From positions 1-64,000 of the forward strand of contig CAKRVL010000002.1 in NCBI GenBank assembly GCA_934408705.1: a stretch of 64,000 bases of DNA, in the 5' to 3' direction. Positions 16,816 to 25,930 of this stretch are shown here, piece by piece. The first letter of the stretch is position 1. Each line of letters begins with the position of its first letter. The DNA is from an uncultured Blautia sp. (GTDB lineage Bacteria; Bacillota; Clostridia; Lachnospirales; Lachnospiraceae). The notes below the pieces were generated by a model that worked only from the letters and a program-made list of their open reading frames with translations, was not told where the DNA came from and searched no databases. The position numbers and the translations under genes are program-made.

Positions 16816-17589
16816 ATGAAGAAAAAATTATTAATGGCTTTATTAGCAGGAACATTAGCTGTAGCAGCTCCGGTAAGCTGTTTTGCCGCTGAGGAGAGCA
16901 CAGAGAACTCAGATACAGCCGCAGGTGACGAAGCAGAGAAATCTGATGAAGCAGAGTCAGAAGACAAGGATGATTCTTCGAAGAAAACGGATGAGTTAAA
17001 AACTGTCGGAGAAAAGAAAGAGGGATGTATTACATTCAAATTAAAAAACTCTACCTCCAGGAAAATCACAGGACTTGCAATCAAGACTGCTGATGAGACA
17101 GAATTTCCTGAAAATATGATGGAAGCGGATGATTCTTTTGAATTAAAAGAAAAAAAGAGAATCTATTTTTCTTCTAAGGAAACAGAAGAGAATACAGAAG
17201 AGAATACAGACGAAACCGCAGAGGATAAAGCTCCTACATACGATATGCGTATTACCTTTGAGGATGGAACAACAGCAGATGTTCACGGAATCGTTCTGGA
17301 GGATCTTCGAACACTTACGATACGTGAGAAGGACGGAATCGTGTATGGTACTTATAAGCTGAAAAGCACAAAAGAAAAGAAGACTACCTACGATACTGAG
17401 AAAGCAATTGCAGATCAAGCTGCAGCAGATGCAGCAGCGGCACAGGCAGCAGCTTCTCAGCCAGCTGAATCTTATGACAGCAATGATTATTCCTACGACT
17501 ATAGTGGAGAAGATTACAGCGGTGGTGATGACTACAGTGGTGGTGACGATGGCGGAGATGGCTGTCTAGACGATGGACTTTTAAATTAA
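16816..17589 (+). CDS. Secreted acidic protein of unknown function
   Basis: 257 residues with a clear signal peptide (cleavage near CFAAE). An acidic linker follows (residues 25-65, rich in Glu, Asp and Ser), then a compact beta-rich region at about 70-185 with the segment CITFKLKNSTSRKITGLAIKT, then an Ala-rich helix, and a C-terminus dominated by Gly, Ser, Asp and Tyr (SGEDYSGGDDYSGGDDGG) ending CLDDGLLN. No wall-binding repeat is present. I do not recognise the family. Its position after three wall-bound proteins and before the dlt-like cassette suggests an envelope role. Confidence 0.6.
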   Translation: MKKKLLMALLAGTLAVAAPVSCFAAEESTENSDTAAGDEAEKSDEAESEDKDDSSKKTDELKTVGEKKEGCITFKLKNSTSRKITGLAIKTADETEFPENMMEADDSFELKEKKRIYFSSKETEENTEENTDETAEDKAPTYDMRITFEDGTTADVHGIVLEDLRTLTIREKDGIVYGTYKLKSTKEKKTTYDTEKAIADQAAADAAAAQAAASQPAESYDSNDYSYDYSGEDYSGGDDYSGGDDGGDGCLDDGLLN

Positions 17590-17604
17590 ACTTTCATATA
17601 GTGA

Positions 17605-17690
17605 TGTTGCCGGTAGGCGACGTATACGTTTAGAAACTATATACAGGACAGGGCTCTTGCACTGAGAAAAGCAGTGGGGAGCTCTTGTCC
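17605..17690 (+). promoter_or_regulatory. Hairpins in the leader of the dlt-like cassette
   Basis: A 6-bp hairpin GTTGCC-GGTA-GGCGAC (17605-17620) is followed by a long imperfect hairpin: GGACA (17646-17650) with TGTCC (17686-17690) and CACTG (17660-17664) with CAGTG (17672-17676), joined by a partly wobble-paired middle. It ends 6 bases before the AGGAG site of the first cassette gene. No T tract follows, so attenuation by termination is unlikely. Confidence 0.45.
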
Positions 17691-17706
17691 GATTTAGGAG
17701 AAAAAT

Positions 17707-19218
17707 ATGTCGTTAGTATCTAACCTGTTTTTACTTTTTGTGGTGGCAAGTGTATTGGTCTACTATATAGTGCCCCATAAATTTCAGTGGATCGTTCTTC
17801 TTATTTTCAGTTATATCTATTACATAGCAGGTGGTCCACGTTATGTTGTCTTCATTCTTTTTTCCACCCTTGTCACCTGGCTGATGGCTCTTCTTATCGA
17901 AAAAACAGAAGTAAAAGGAAATCATAAGAGTGCCAGGAAACTTCTGATTCTTGGTCTGATTCTTAATTTTGGTATGCTTGGAATCGTCAAGTACACCAAC
18001 TTTGCAGTAGAAAATATCAATGCATTGCTTCATTTGAATCTGAGAGGGATACAGCTATTGCTTCCCCTTGGAATTTCCTTTTATACATTCCAGTCCTCAG
18101 GCTATCTTCTTGATGTATACTGGAAAAGATGCAAGGCAGAGAGACAGCCACTGAAATATGCATTATTCGTATCTTTTTTTCCTCAGATTCTGCAGGGACC
18201 TATCGGCAGATATAGCCGTCTGGCAGATCAGCTTTATGCTGAACACAGGTTTGAGGGAAGTAATATAATCAGAGGTTTTGAGAGAATTCTCTGGGGCTTT
18301 TTTAAGAAAATGATCCTGGCAGACTGGGCCGCTGTTTTTGCAGATGCCATTTTTGAAGATCCGGCAAAGTATAACGGGGTGGCACTTCTTGGAGTTTTGT
18401 TTTATACGATCCAGCTTTACGCAGATTTCTCTGGAGGAATGGATGTTGTGATCGGTATTGCATCTATGTTTGGAATTGAATTGGATGAAAACTTTAAGCG
18501 CCCATTTTTTGCTGTATCTATCACGGATTTCTGGCATCGCTGGCATATCACTCTTGGAACTTGGATGAAGGATTATGTTTTTTATCCGGTGACATTATCC
18601 GGCTGGATGGGTAAATTTGGAAAATGGGGCAAAAAGGTGTTTGGCAAGAAAATTGGCCGCACCCTTCCTATTTGCGTGGCTAATCTGATCGTATTCTTTG
18701 TTGTAGGTGTATGGCATGGCGCTGCATGGAAATATATTGTATACGGTATGTATAATGGTATTATCATTGCTTTCAGCGGACTTATGGCAGAGAATTACCG
18801 TAAATGGAAAAAGAAGCTTCACATTTCCGGCAAGGAAACCTGGTATTATCTGTTCACTGTAATCCGTACTTTTGTATTGGTCGTGATTAGTATGTACTTT
18901 GACAGGGCAGACAGCGTTAGACAGGCATTTCATATGATGAAGCAGTCTGTCACACAATTTGCTCCTGCTCAGCTGCTTTTGATTCCGGCAGGTAAACAGG
19001 GGACTTCTTTTACTCCATATGCGCTTGTGATCATAGCTGTTGGCTGTGTGATATTATTTGTGATAAGTGTCCTTCAGGAACGTGGCGTGAAGATTCGGGA
19101 ATCTCTTGCCAGGCTTCCTCTTCCTGTTACAGTTGCCATTTATTTCTGCATGCTGGTATCCATAGGTTTGTTCGGTTCCACAGCAGTAGCGAGAGGTTTT
19201 ATTTATGCACAATTTTAA
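17707..19218 (+). CDS. MBOAT family membrane O-acyltransferase, DltB-like
   Basis: A 503-residue polytopic membrane protein of the MBOAT family. The conserved FWHRWHITLGTWMKDYV block is at 275-291 and the catalytic His is in GVWHGAAWKY (His337). DltB moves D-alanine from the DltC carrier protein across the membrane to teichoic acid; AlgI-type relatives O-acetylate polysaccharides. The DltA-like and carrier-protein genes in the same cassette favour a DltB-type role with an aminoacyl donor. It is the first of five overlapping genes. The next start codon lies 14 bases inside this gene. Confidence 0.85.
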   Translation: MSLVSNLFLLFVVASVLVYYIVPHKFQWIVLLIFSYIYYIAGGPRYVVFILFSTLVTWLMALLIEKTEVKGNHKSARKLLILGLILNFGMLGIVKYTNFAVENINALLHLNLRGIQLLLPLGISFYTFQSSGYLLDVYWKRCKAERQPLKYALFVSFFPQILQGPIGRYSRLADQLYAEHRFEGSNIIRGFERILWGFFKKMILADWAAVFADAIFEDPAKYNGVALLGVLFYTIQLYADFSGGMDVVIGIASMFGIELDENFKRPFFAVSITDFWHRWHITLGTWMKDYVFYPVTLSGWMGKFGKWGKKVFGKKIGRTLPICVANLIVFFVVGVWHGAAWKYIVYGMYNGIIIAFSGLMAENYRKWKKKLHISGKETWYYLFTVIRTFVLVVISMYFDRADSVRQAFHMMKQSVTQFAPAQLLLIPAGKQGTSFTPYALVIIAVGCVILFVISVLQERGVKIRESLARLPLPVTVAIYFCMLVSIGLFGSTAVARGFIYAQF

Positions 19219-20179
19219 GAAGATTATAAAAACAATAATAGTGGTTGCTGTGTGTGTGACGCTTCTTGCTGGATTGGATATGGCTCTTTATCCTTGTACC
19301 TTTATGAGAAATGACATTCATGCAGTGGTAAGTAACCAATATGATGACATTATTCTTGGAACATCCCATGGAATGACAGATATTGATCCGGCAGTGATGG
19401 AGGAAATCACAGGCAGAAGCGGTCATAATGTATGTGTAGGGGGAGAATATGGAATTGATGCCTATTATATTGCCAGACTGATTGCAGAGAAACAGAAGCC
19501 TGCAAGAATTATTTACGAAATAGATCCGGGATATTTTGTTTCTGAGAAAGAAGAGGGAAATAATTATCTTTTATTTTATCATGAGTTTCCATTTTCAAAA
19601 GCTAAGGTTGAATACTTCTGGAATTCTATTGCGAAATGCAATTTCCGTACTGTTTTGTTCCCCTGGTATGAGTATTCTCTTGGATATGAGCTTAGTAAGG
19701 TGAAAGAAACCTTCACTCAGAAATGGAATAAGGATTACGATATTGCCCATCTGAAAAGTGATACCCAGGAATACCACGAAAGCGGTCTTATTGAGAGATA
19801 TCCGGTGGATACTACCAAGCTGAAAATGAAGGATTTGAAGCTCTTTGAGGAGAAACTGGTAAACCCTCAGAATATGGAATATCTTGGACGGCTGATTGAT
19901 TTTTGCAAGGAAAATGATATCCAGTTTGTCGCAGTAACTACGCCGATTCCTATTAATACCTTACAGGCATATAGTGATAACTATAATGCTGCATGGAAAT
20001 ACTTTGGACAGTATTTTGATGAGCATGAAGTAACATACCTGAACTTTAATACCCAGTATTTTAAGGCATTTTCTCATGACCTTTCAGACTATACGGATTT
20101 TGATGGTCATATGAACGGAAATGCTGCAGAGGAGTATTCTAAGGTTCTGGCTAATATTCTGAAAGGAGAGGGTGTATGA
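19205..20179 (+). CDS. Membrane-anchored SGNH-fold protein, DltD-like position
   Basis: 324 residues with one N-terminal membrane anchor (about 7-27) and an extracytoplasmic SGNH-like domain. The nucleophile is probably Ser54 in DIILGTSHGMTDI, and the C-terminal catalytic pair is probably Asp300/His302 in TDFDGHMNGN. The pattern fits DltD and AlgJ/AlgX-like partners of MBOAT proteins, which take the acyl group on the outer face. It is not a close match to Bacillus DltD. The overlap with both neighbours (14 and 4 bases) argues for a stable MBOAT-SGNH unit. Confidence 0.75.
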   Translation: MHNFKKIIKTIIVVAVCVTLLAGLDMALYPCTFMRNDIHAVVSNQYDDIILGTSHGMTDIDPAVMEEITGRSGHNVCVGGEYGIDAYYIARLIAEKQKPARIIYEIDPGYFVSEKEEGNNYLLFYHEFPFSKAKVEYFWNSIAKCNFRTVLFPWYEYSLGYELSKVKETFTQKWNKDYDIAHLKSDTQEYHESGLIERYPVDTTKLKMKDLKLFEEKLVNPQNMEYLGRLIDFCKENDIQFVAVTTPIPINTLQAYSDNYNAAWKYFGQYFDEHEVTYLNFNTQYFKAFSHDLSDYTDFDGHMNGNAAEEYSKVLANILKGEGV

Positions 20180-21693
20180 TAACAAGTATTTTGGAATATC
20201 TTGAAAGTTCTGCTTCCAGATATCCGGACAAAACAGCATTTGCAGATCTTGACGCTGCATGTACATTTGAGGAATTACGCCTCCGGGCAAGAAGAGTGGG
20301 AACTGCCCTTGCAGAACATTTTGCTCCGAGAAATCCGGTGCCGGTTTTTATGGAAAAAAGTGTGGATACCATAGGTGTGTTTATGGGGGCTGTTTATGCT
20401 GGATGTTTCTATGTGCTCCTTGATACTAAGCAGCCGGCTGCAAGAATTTCGCAGATTCTGGATATTCTTGACAGTAATGTGATTGTTACTTCCAGTAAGT
20501 ATCAGAAGGATTTGGAAAAACTGGAATTCAAGGGAACAATTCTTCTTACTGAGGAACTGGAAAAAACACCAGAAGACAGTTTTATTCTGAAGAGTATTCG
20601 AGATCAGGCATTAGATACAGATCCGCTTTACGGCATTTTTACATCGGGATCCACAGGAGTTCCCAAGGGTGTTGTTGTGGGGCATCGTTCTGTAATTGAT
20701 TTTATTGACTGCTTTACAGAGCTGTTTCATATTACAGGCGAAGATGTAATGGGAAATCAGGCACCATGGGACTTTGATGTTTCTGTAAAGGATATTTATT
20801 CAGGCCTGAAAACCGGGGCGACTGTGCAGATCATTCCCAAACAGTATTTCTCTATTCCTAAGAATCTTCTTGATTTTCTGGTTGAGAGAGAGGTTACCAC
20901 GATTGTATGGGCTGTATCTGCTATGTGCATTATCAGTACCTTGAATGGTTTTACCTATAAGGTGCCGGACAAGATTAAGAAGGTTTTGTTCTCTGGAGAG
21001 GTTATGCCTATTAAGCATCTTAATATCTGGAGAAAATATCTTCCAGATACTATGTTTGTAAATATTTATGGCCCTACAGAGATTACCTGTAATTGTACAT
21101 ATTATATTGTTGACAGAGACTTTGAACCGGGAGATGTACTTCCAATGGGAAAAGCCTTTCCTAACGAAAAGGTATTTCTTCTGGATGAAGAGAATCATCT
21201 GGTTACAGAAAAGGGGATAAACGGTGAGATTTGTGTGGCAGGTAGTGCGCTTGCACTTGGCTATTACAGGAATCCAGAACAGACGAAGAAGGCATTTGTC
21301 CAGAATCCTCTGAATGACAGATATCTGGAGCCCATTTACCGTACAGGAGACCTTGCTTTCTATAATGAAAATGGGGAACTTTGCTTCGCTACACGTAAGG
21401 ACTTCCAGATCAAGCATATGGGACATAGAATTGAGCTTGGTGAGATTGAGACAGCAATGGATAAGGTTCCTGAGATTCGCAGAAGTCTGTGTATTTACGA
21501 TCAGGCAAAAAATAAAATCGTTGCTTTTTATGAGGGTGATATCGAACGTAAGCAGCTGTCACGTTCCCTTGTGAAATATGTACCAAACTTTATGGTGCCG
21601 AATGTATTTGTCCAAGTGGATACCATGCCTCTTACAAAGAATGGTAAGATTGACAGGAAAGAGCTGACAGCCAGATATCAGGAGGGAAGATAA
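20176..21693 (+). CDS. Amino acid adenylation enzyme, DltA-like
   Basis: A 505-residue stand-alone adenylation domain that should activate an amino acid with ATP and load it on the carrier protein encoded two genes downstream. Core motifs are intact: FTSGSTGVPKG (155-165), the amino-group-binding Asp in PWDFDVSVKDIY (Asp201), IYGPTE (297-302), YRTGDL (388-393) and the C-terminal catalytic Lys in LTKNGKIDR (Lys491). The NQAPWDFDVSV segment is closest to DltA (NQAPFSFDLSV in the Bacillus enzyme, from memory). Whether it selects D-Ala is uncertain: the pocket region WAVSAMCIISTLNGF differs from DltA. The ATGA overlap couples it to the upstream gene. Confidence 0.85.
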   Translation: MITSILEYLESSASRYPDKTAFADLDAACTFEELRLRARRVGTALAEHFAPRNPVPVFMEKSVDTIGVFMGAVYAGCFYVLLDTKQPAARISQILDILDSNVIVTSSKYQKDLEKLEFKGTILLTEELEKTPEDSFILKSIRDQALDTDPLYGIFTSGSTGVPKGVVVGHRSVIDFIDCFTELFHITGEDVMGNQAPWDFDVSVKDIYSGLKTGATVQIIPKQYFSIPKNLLDFLVEREVTTIVWAVSAMCIISTLNGFTYKVPDKIKKVLFSGEVMPIKHLNIWRKYLPDTMFVNIYGPTEITCNCTYYIVDRDFEPGDVLPMGKAFPNEKVFLLDEENHLVTEKGINGEICVAGSALALGYYRNPEQTKKAFVQNPLNDRYLEPIYRTGDLAFYNENGELCFATRKDFQIKHMGHRIELGEIETAMDKVPEIRRSLCIYDQAKNKIVAFYEGDIERKQLSRSLVKYVPNFMVPNVFVQVDTMPLTKNGKIDRKELTARYQEGR

Positions 21694-22914
21694 ATGGCGG
21701 ATTATAATTTTTTGCAGAAATTTATTGAAGATAAGAATCCTACGCCTTCCTATGTATTTGATCTGGATGCTTTGGCTGTACATGTAAATAAGATTAAGGA
21801 GCTGCTTACAGGAAAAGCAAGAGTCTGCTATGCCATGAAGGCCAATCCTTTTCTTACAAGACCAATGATGAAGCATGTGGATTTTTTCGAAGTATGCTCT
21901 CCTGGAGAATTTCGCATTTGTGAGCGTGTCTCTGTTCCAATGGAGAAAATCGTGCTTTCAGGTGTATATAAAAATCCTTCTGACATCCGATATGTACTTG
22001 AAACATATGCTGGAAAGGGCGTATATACAGTTGAGTCTCTGGAGCATCTGAAGCATTTGCAGAGGATCGCAGGAGAATTGGGGCAGACTATTGATGTGCT
22101 GATCCGTGTGACCAGTGGTAATCAGTTTGGTGTGGATGAAGAAGATATTCGCAAGATTATTTCCAGGAGACAGGAGTATACTGCACTTCACATTCTGGGA
22201 CTTCAGTTCTATTCAGGTACTCAGAAGAAAAATCTTTCCCAGATGGAAAAGGAGCTTCAGAGTCTGGATGCCTTTCTGGGAGAACTTAAGAAGGATTATG
22301 GGTATCAGGCAGAGGAGCTTGAGTACGGACCGGGATTGTTTGCATCTTATTTTGTGAAGGATAAGGAAGAGTCTGTTGAGGAACTTCTGGGTGGATTTGG
22401 AAGGCTTCTGGATAATCTTACCTTTGGGGGAAATGTAATACTGGAGATGGGGCGGTATCTTACCTATCTGTGTGGTTATTATATTACTTCTATCGTGGAT
22501 ATGAAGGTGAATCATGGTCAGAATTATGCTATTGTGGATGGTGGTATTAATCATCTGAATTATTATGGCCAGGCAATGGCTATGAAGCTGCCTCATTGCA
22601 CACAGACTGATAATACGGGAAATATACGTACAGAGGGTGATGAGGAACAGTGGAATTTATGCGGTTCTCTTTGTACTGTAAGTGATGTGATCGTAAAGCT
22701 TTTTCCATTGAAAAAACCACAGATTAGTGATATGCTCATATTTGAACGTGTAGGTGCATATTCCGTGACAGAGGGAATTTATTTATTTTTAAGCAGACCG
22801 ATGCCAAGAATTTATTTCTGGCATAAGGGAAGTCTTACTTTGGTTCGGGAGGCATTGCACACAGATGAATTTAATTCGGAAAGAGAGGAAATGAAAAATG
22901 GACAAATTAATTGA
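21694..22914 (+). CDS. Fold-type III PLP decarboxylase (Orn/DAP/Arg decarboxylase family) within the dlt-like cassette
   Basis: 406 residues with an alanine-racemase-like barrel and C-terminal sheet domain. The PLP lysine is Lys49 in YAMKANP. Other family motifs are present but altered: GLQFYSGTQ (170-177; diaminopimelate decarboxylases usually have His where Gln171 and Tyr173 stand), EMGR (251-254, usually EPGR), CGSLCTVSDV (323-332, matching the GPLCESGD catalytic Cys region) and SRPMP (367-371). It starts with no gap after the adenylation gene and overlaps the carrier gene by 17 bases. BtrK of butirosin synthesis, a relative, decarboxylates glutamate while bound to a carrier protein; a similar role is inferred here. 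A free-substrate diaminopimelate or ornithine decarboxylase is less likely. Confidence 0.82.
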   Translation: MADYNFLQKFIEDKNPTPSYVFDLDALAVHVNKIKELLTGKARVCYAMKANPFLTRPMMKHVDFFEVCSPGEFRICERVSVPMEKIVLSGVYKNPSDIRYVLETYAGKGVYTVESLEHLKHLQRIAGELGQTIDVLIRVTSGNQFGVDEEDIRKIISRRQEYTALHILGLQFYSGTQKKNLSQMEKELQSLDAFLGELKKDYGYQAEELEYGPGLFASYFVKDKEESVEELLGGFGRLLDNLTFGGNVILEMGRYLTYLCGYYITSIVDMKVNHGQNYAIVDGGINHLNYYGQAMAMKLPHCTQTDNTGNIRTEGDEEQWNLCGSLCTVSDVIVKLFPLKKPQISDMLIFERVGAYSVTEGIYLFLSRPMPRIYFWHKGSLTLVREALHTDEFNSEREEMKNGQIN

Positions 22915-23122
22915 AATTCTTGAGGAGATCCAGCCAGATGCGGATTATGAAACCTGTGAGACACTGATCGATGATGGATTTCTTGATTCCTTCGCAATTT
23001 TATCTATTGTCAGCGAGCTTCAGGACGAGTTTGACATCACTATTACACCGGCCGATATCGTACCGGAGAACTTTAACTCAGCAGCAGCTCTTTGGGAGAT
23101 GGTTTGTCGCCTGAAAGGTTGA
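22898..23122 (+). CDS. Acyl/aminoacyl carrier protein, DltC-like
   Basis: A 74-residue carrier protein. The phosphopantetheine serine is Ser31 in DDGFLDSFAIL, and the surrounding pattern (LIDDGFLDS, ELQDEFDI) is like DltC and other small carrier proteins. It is acidic and helical. Last gene of the cassette, followed by a strong terminator, it is the obvious thioester carrier shared by the adenylation enzyme, the decarboxylase and the MBOAT protein. Confidence 0.9.
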   Translation: MDKLIEILEEIQPDADYETCETLIDDGFLDSFAILSIVSELQDEFDITITPADIVPENFNSAAALWEMVCRLKG

Positions 23123-23134
23123 TTGTCGGAAGGG

Positions 23135-23179
23135 AAAAATCCCCCACCGGAATATTGGTTTCCGGCAGGGGATTTTTTT
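23135..23179. terminator. Terminator of the dlt-like cassette (also serves the convergent permease)
   Basis: AAAATCCCC-(2)-CCGGAA pairs with TTCCGG-(2)-GGGGATTTT, followed by more T. The A run on the 5' side allows termination of the minus-strand permease gene, whose stop is at 23192. Confidence 0.92.
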
Positions 23180-23191
23180 GTTTGTATTGTA

Positions 23192-24568
23192 TTACAGGAA
23201 AATATATTTCAAAATAAAGATAACTGCCAACGCATACATAAGCGGGCTGATCTTTTTGTCTTTTGCTTTTCCAGTGCAGACGTTAATGATAACATAGGAG
23301 ATAACGCCAAGTGCGATACCTTCAGAAATGCTGTACAGGAACGGCATGGCAATGATTGCGATAAATGCTGGAATTGCTTCTGTAAGGTCGTCAAAGTCAA
23401 TCTTGGTAACAGAAGTCAGCATAAGGAATCCAACCACGATCAGAGCCGGAGCTGTAGCGAAGGACGGAATTGCCAGGAAAATCGGGGAGAGGAACAGGGA
23501 CAGTGCAAACAAAGCTGCGGAAACCAGTGAAGTAAGACCGGTACGTCCACCCTCTGCAACACCAGAAGCACTCTCAACGAATGTGGTAACTGTAGAAGTA
23601 CCGCACATAGCACCTACAGTAGTACCAACTGCGTCAGAAAGAAGAGCTCCTTTGATTTTCGGAAGCTTGCCATCTTTATCAAGCATATCAGCCTTTGAAG
23701 CAACACCGATAAGAGTTCCCAGAGTATCAAACATGTCTACAAATAAGAATGCAAACATAATGACGATAAAATCAAGTGAAAATACTCCTGCAAAATCCAT
23801 CTTCATGAAAGTAGGAGCCATGCTCGGTACGGAAATTCCGTTGGAGAAATCTGGAAGAAGACTAAAGAAGCCTGCATCCGGGTTAGGAACATAAAGTCCT
23901 ACAAGCTGGCAGAGAATGCCAAGTGCCCATGTAATAAGGATTCCCCAGAGAATACCTCCTTTTACATTCTTAACAAGAAGAATACCTGTAACCAGAACAC
24001 CGATAAGAGCCAGAAGAACAGTGATTCCAACATAGTTAAAGGAACCATCGGACATGGAACTCTTAAAGGAGAACATGCTTACCAGAGTGGAATCATTGTT
24101 TACAACGATTTTTGCATTCTGCAAACCGATGAATGCGATGAAAAGTCCGATTCCAACAGAAACTGCATGTTTCAGTGTCATAGGAATGGAATTGAAGATT
24201 GCTTCACGCACATTGGTAAGAGAAAGCAGGATGAAGATAATACCCTCAACAAATACTGCAACCAGTGCCTGTTCCCAGGAATATCCCATACCCAGAACTA
24301 CAGTGTATGCAAAGTATGCATTCAGTCCCATTCCAGGTGCAAGAACAAATGGGTAATTAGATAATAACGCCATAAGGCAGGTTGCAATGAAGGATGAAAG
24401 GGCAGTAGCTGTAAATACTGCGCCTCGATCCATTCCGGCTGCGGAAAGGATGTTGGGGTTGACAGCGAGGATGTAGGCCATGGTCATGAATGTGGTAATA
24501 CCAGCCATGACTTCCGTCTTCACGTCAGTGCGGTTTTCCTTCAGGTGAAATAGTTTTTCAAGGTTCAT
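23192..24568 (-). CDS. NCS2/AzgA-type purine permease (guanine/hypoxanthine)
   Basis: A 458-residue membrane transporter with about 12-14 hydrophobic segments. It starts MNLEKLFHLKENRTDVKTEVMAG and has the AzgA/PbuG-type FMTMAYILAVNP near residue 31. It probably imports guanine, hypoxanthine or adenine by proton symport. GAAGGGGG lies upstream of the ATG. The CLC gene ends 42 bases upstream on the same strand, so the two may share a transcript. No purine riboswitch is visible in the short gap. Confidence 0.88.
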   Translation of the reverse strand: MNLEKLFHLKENRTDVKTEVMAGITTFMTMAYILAVNPNILSAAGMDRGAVFTATALSSFIATCLMALLSNYPFVLAPGMGLNAYFAYTVVLGMGYSWEQALVAVFVEGIIFILLSLTNVREAIFNSIPMTLKHAVSVGIGLFIAFIGLQNAKIVVNNDSTLVSMFSFKSSMSDGSFNYVGITVLLALIGVLVTGILLVKNVKGGILWGILITWALGILCQLVGLYVPNPDAGFFSLLPDFSNGISVPSMAPTFMKMDFAGVFSLDFIVIMFAFLFVDMFDTLGTLIGVASKADMLDKDGKLPKIKGALLSDAVGTTVGAMCGTSTVTTFVESASGVAEGGRTGLTSLVSAALFALSLFLSPIFLAIPSFATAPALIVVGFLMLTSVTKIDFDDLTEAIPAFIAIIAMPFLYSISEGIALGVISYVIINVCTGKAKDKKISPLMYALAVIFILKYIFL

Positions 24569-24610
24569 AATTGTACCCCCTTCTTTTTTACGGCACTTGT
24601 GTGCCGGATT

Positions 24611-25897
24611 TTACATTTTTGTCTGCTTATTAATGTATTTCGCCTTATATTTAGAATATACAATGGTCTGATCCTTATATAATCCATAATATCCTGAAGC
24701 TGCATAACTGATTGACACAGCAATAAGATAAAAGGAAACACCCTTAAAGCCGAACATCTCAAATGCAATCAGGATGGAAGTGATGGGGCAGTTGGTAACA
24801 CCACAGAACACAGCTGCCATTCCGCAGGCAGCACAAAGTGATGGAGAAAGTCCTACAAGCTGTCCGGCCATACATCCAAAGGTTGCACCTACGCAGAAGG
24901 AAGGTACAATCTCTCCTCCACGGAAACCGGCACGCATAGTAAGCGCAGTAAGTATCATTTTCCAGAAGAAAGCCATGTAATCGGTTTCTCCTGACTCCAC
25001 TGCCTTCTCAATCAGTTCAGCACCGGCACCCATATAGTCATTAGTCCTAAGAAGCAGTGTGATTACGATTACAAGTGCAGAGCCAACGATAACCCGGATA
25101 TATTTATTCGGAAAATATTTGCTATACAACCGACCTGTTTCATTTAAAATCATACAAAAAATAATACTGACTATTGTACAGCCAAGAGCCACAACTCCCA
25201 TTTTTAATCCGGTTTCCAGAGAAAACGCGGGAATATTTACAACATGAAAAGCCTCCGGTGTTATACCCATACCAGCTGCAAACTGTGAAGCAATTAAAGA
25301 TGCTATCATACATGGCATCAATGCTGTATAGTACATAACGCCTACGCTGACCACCTCCATAGAGAAAACAGCTGCAGCCATAGGTGTACCAAAAAGTGCA
25401 GAGAAAGCAGCACTCATACCGCACATAACGATCACATGGCGGTCTTCTTCATCAAGGTGAATCCATCTGCCAAGAAGATTGGCAATGCTTCCTCCCAGCT
25501 GGATAGCGGCACCCTCACGCCCTGCAGAGCCTCCTGTAAGGTGGGTCAGTGCTGTGGAAATAAAGATCAGCGGACCGGAACGCCACGGCACATCATCCTT
25601 GGAACGGACTGTGGAGAGCACCTGGTTAGTACCACCATCATCCTTACCAAACTTTTCATATAAAAATACAATCAGAAGACCAGATATCGGAAGTAAGAAA
25701 AATATCCACTGATTCGCCTTGCGATAACTGGTTACTGCTTTAAGCACAAAGGAAAACAGGGTACTGAAGGCTCCTGCAATACAACCTACTATAATTGCCA
25801 GAAGCAGCCATTTAACCAGGTTCCCCATATCACGCCTGATGGCTCTGGAATAATAATGCAGCTTATCTTCCTGAGCCTGATTATTTTCTTTTTCCAT
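24611..25897 (-). CDS. CLC family anion channel/transporter, possibly a fluoride-type CLC
   Basis: A 428-residue CLC protein with the gating-glutamate motif GSAGREGAAIQLGGSIAN (about 117-134) and ACGMAAVFCGVTNCPITSILIAFE near the C-terminus. The usual first anion-binding motif GSGIP is replaced by GGTNQV (about 87-92), a change seen, as I recall, in the fluoride-specific CLC-F branch. No fluoride riboswitch is visible upstream, so chloride or fluoride remains open. The protein has no CBS domains. A divergent subtilisin gene shares the 175-base upstream region. Confidence 0.82.
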   Translation of the reverse strand: MEKENNQAQEDKLHYYSRAIRRDMGNLVKWLLLAIIVGCIAGAFSTLFSFVLKAVTSYRKANQWIFFLLPISGLLIVFLYEKFGKDDGGTNQVLSTVRSKDDVPWRSGPLIFISTALTHLTGGSAGREGAAIQLGGSIANLLGRWIHLDEEDRHVIVMCGMSAAFSALFGTPMAAAVFSMEVVSVGVMYYTALMPCMIASLIASQFAAGMGITPEAFHVVNIPAFSLETGLKMGVVALGCTIVSIIFCMILNETGRLYSKYFPNKYIRVIVGSALVIVITLLLRTNDYMGAGAELIEKAVESGETDYMAFFWKMILTALTMRAGFRGGEIVPSFCVGATFGCMAGQLVGLSPSLCAACGMAAVFCGVTNCPITSILIAFEMFGFKGVSFYLIAVSISYAASGYYGLYKDQTIVYSKYKAKYINKQTKM

Positions 25898-25930
25898 AAC
25901 TCTCTTTCGTCCCCTCGTATGTAGTTGTGA

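Noticed and set aside
21694-22914. The PLP enzyme as an alanine racemase supplying D-Ala to the cassette.
   Set aside because: Its motifs (YAMKANP, CGSLCTVSDV, SRPMP) are those of the decarboxylase branch, and a normal alr is present at 34390.
23123-23530. Forward open frame beginning right after the carrier protein gene.
   Set aside because: It covers the cassette terminator and the end of the permease on the other strand and has no family resemblance.
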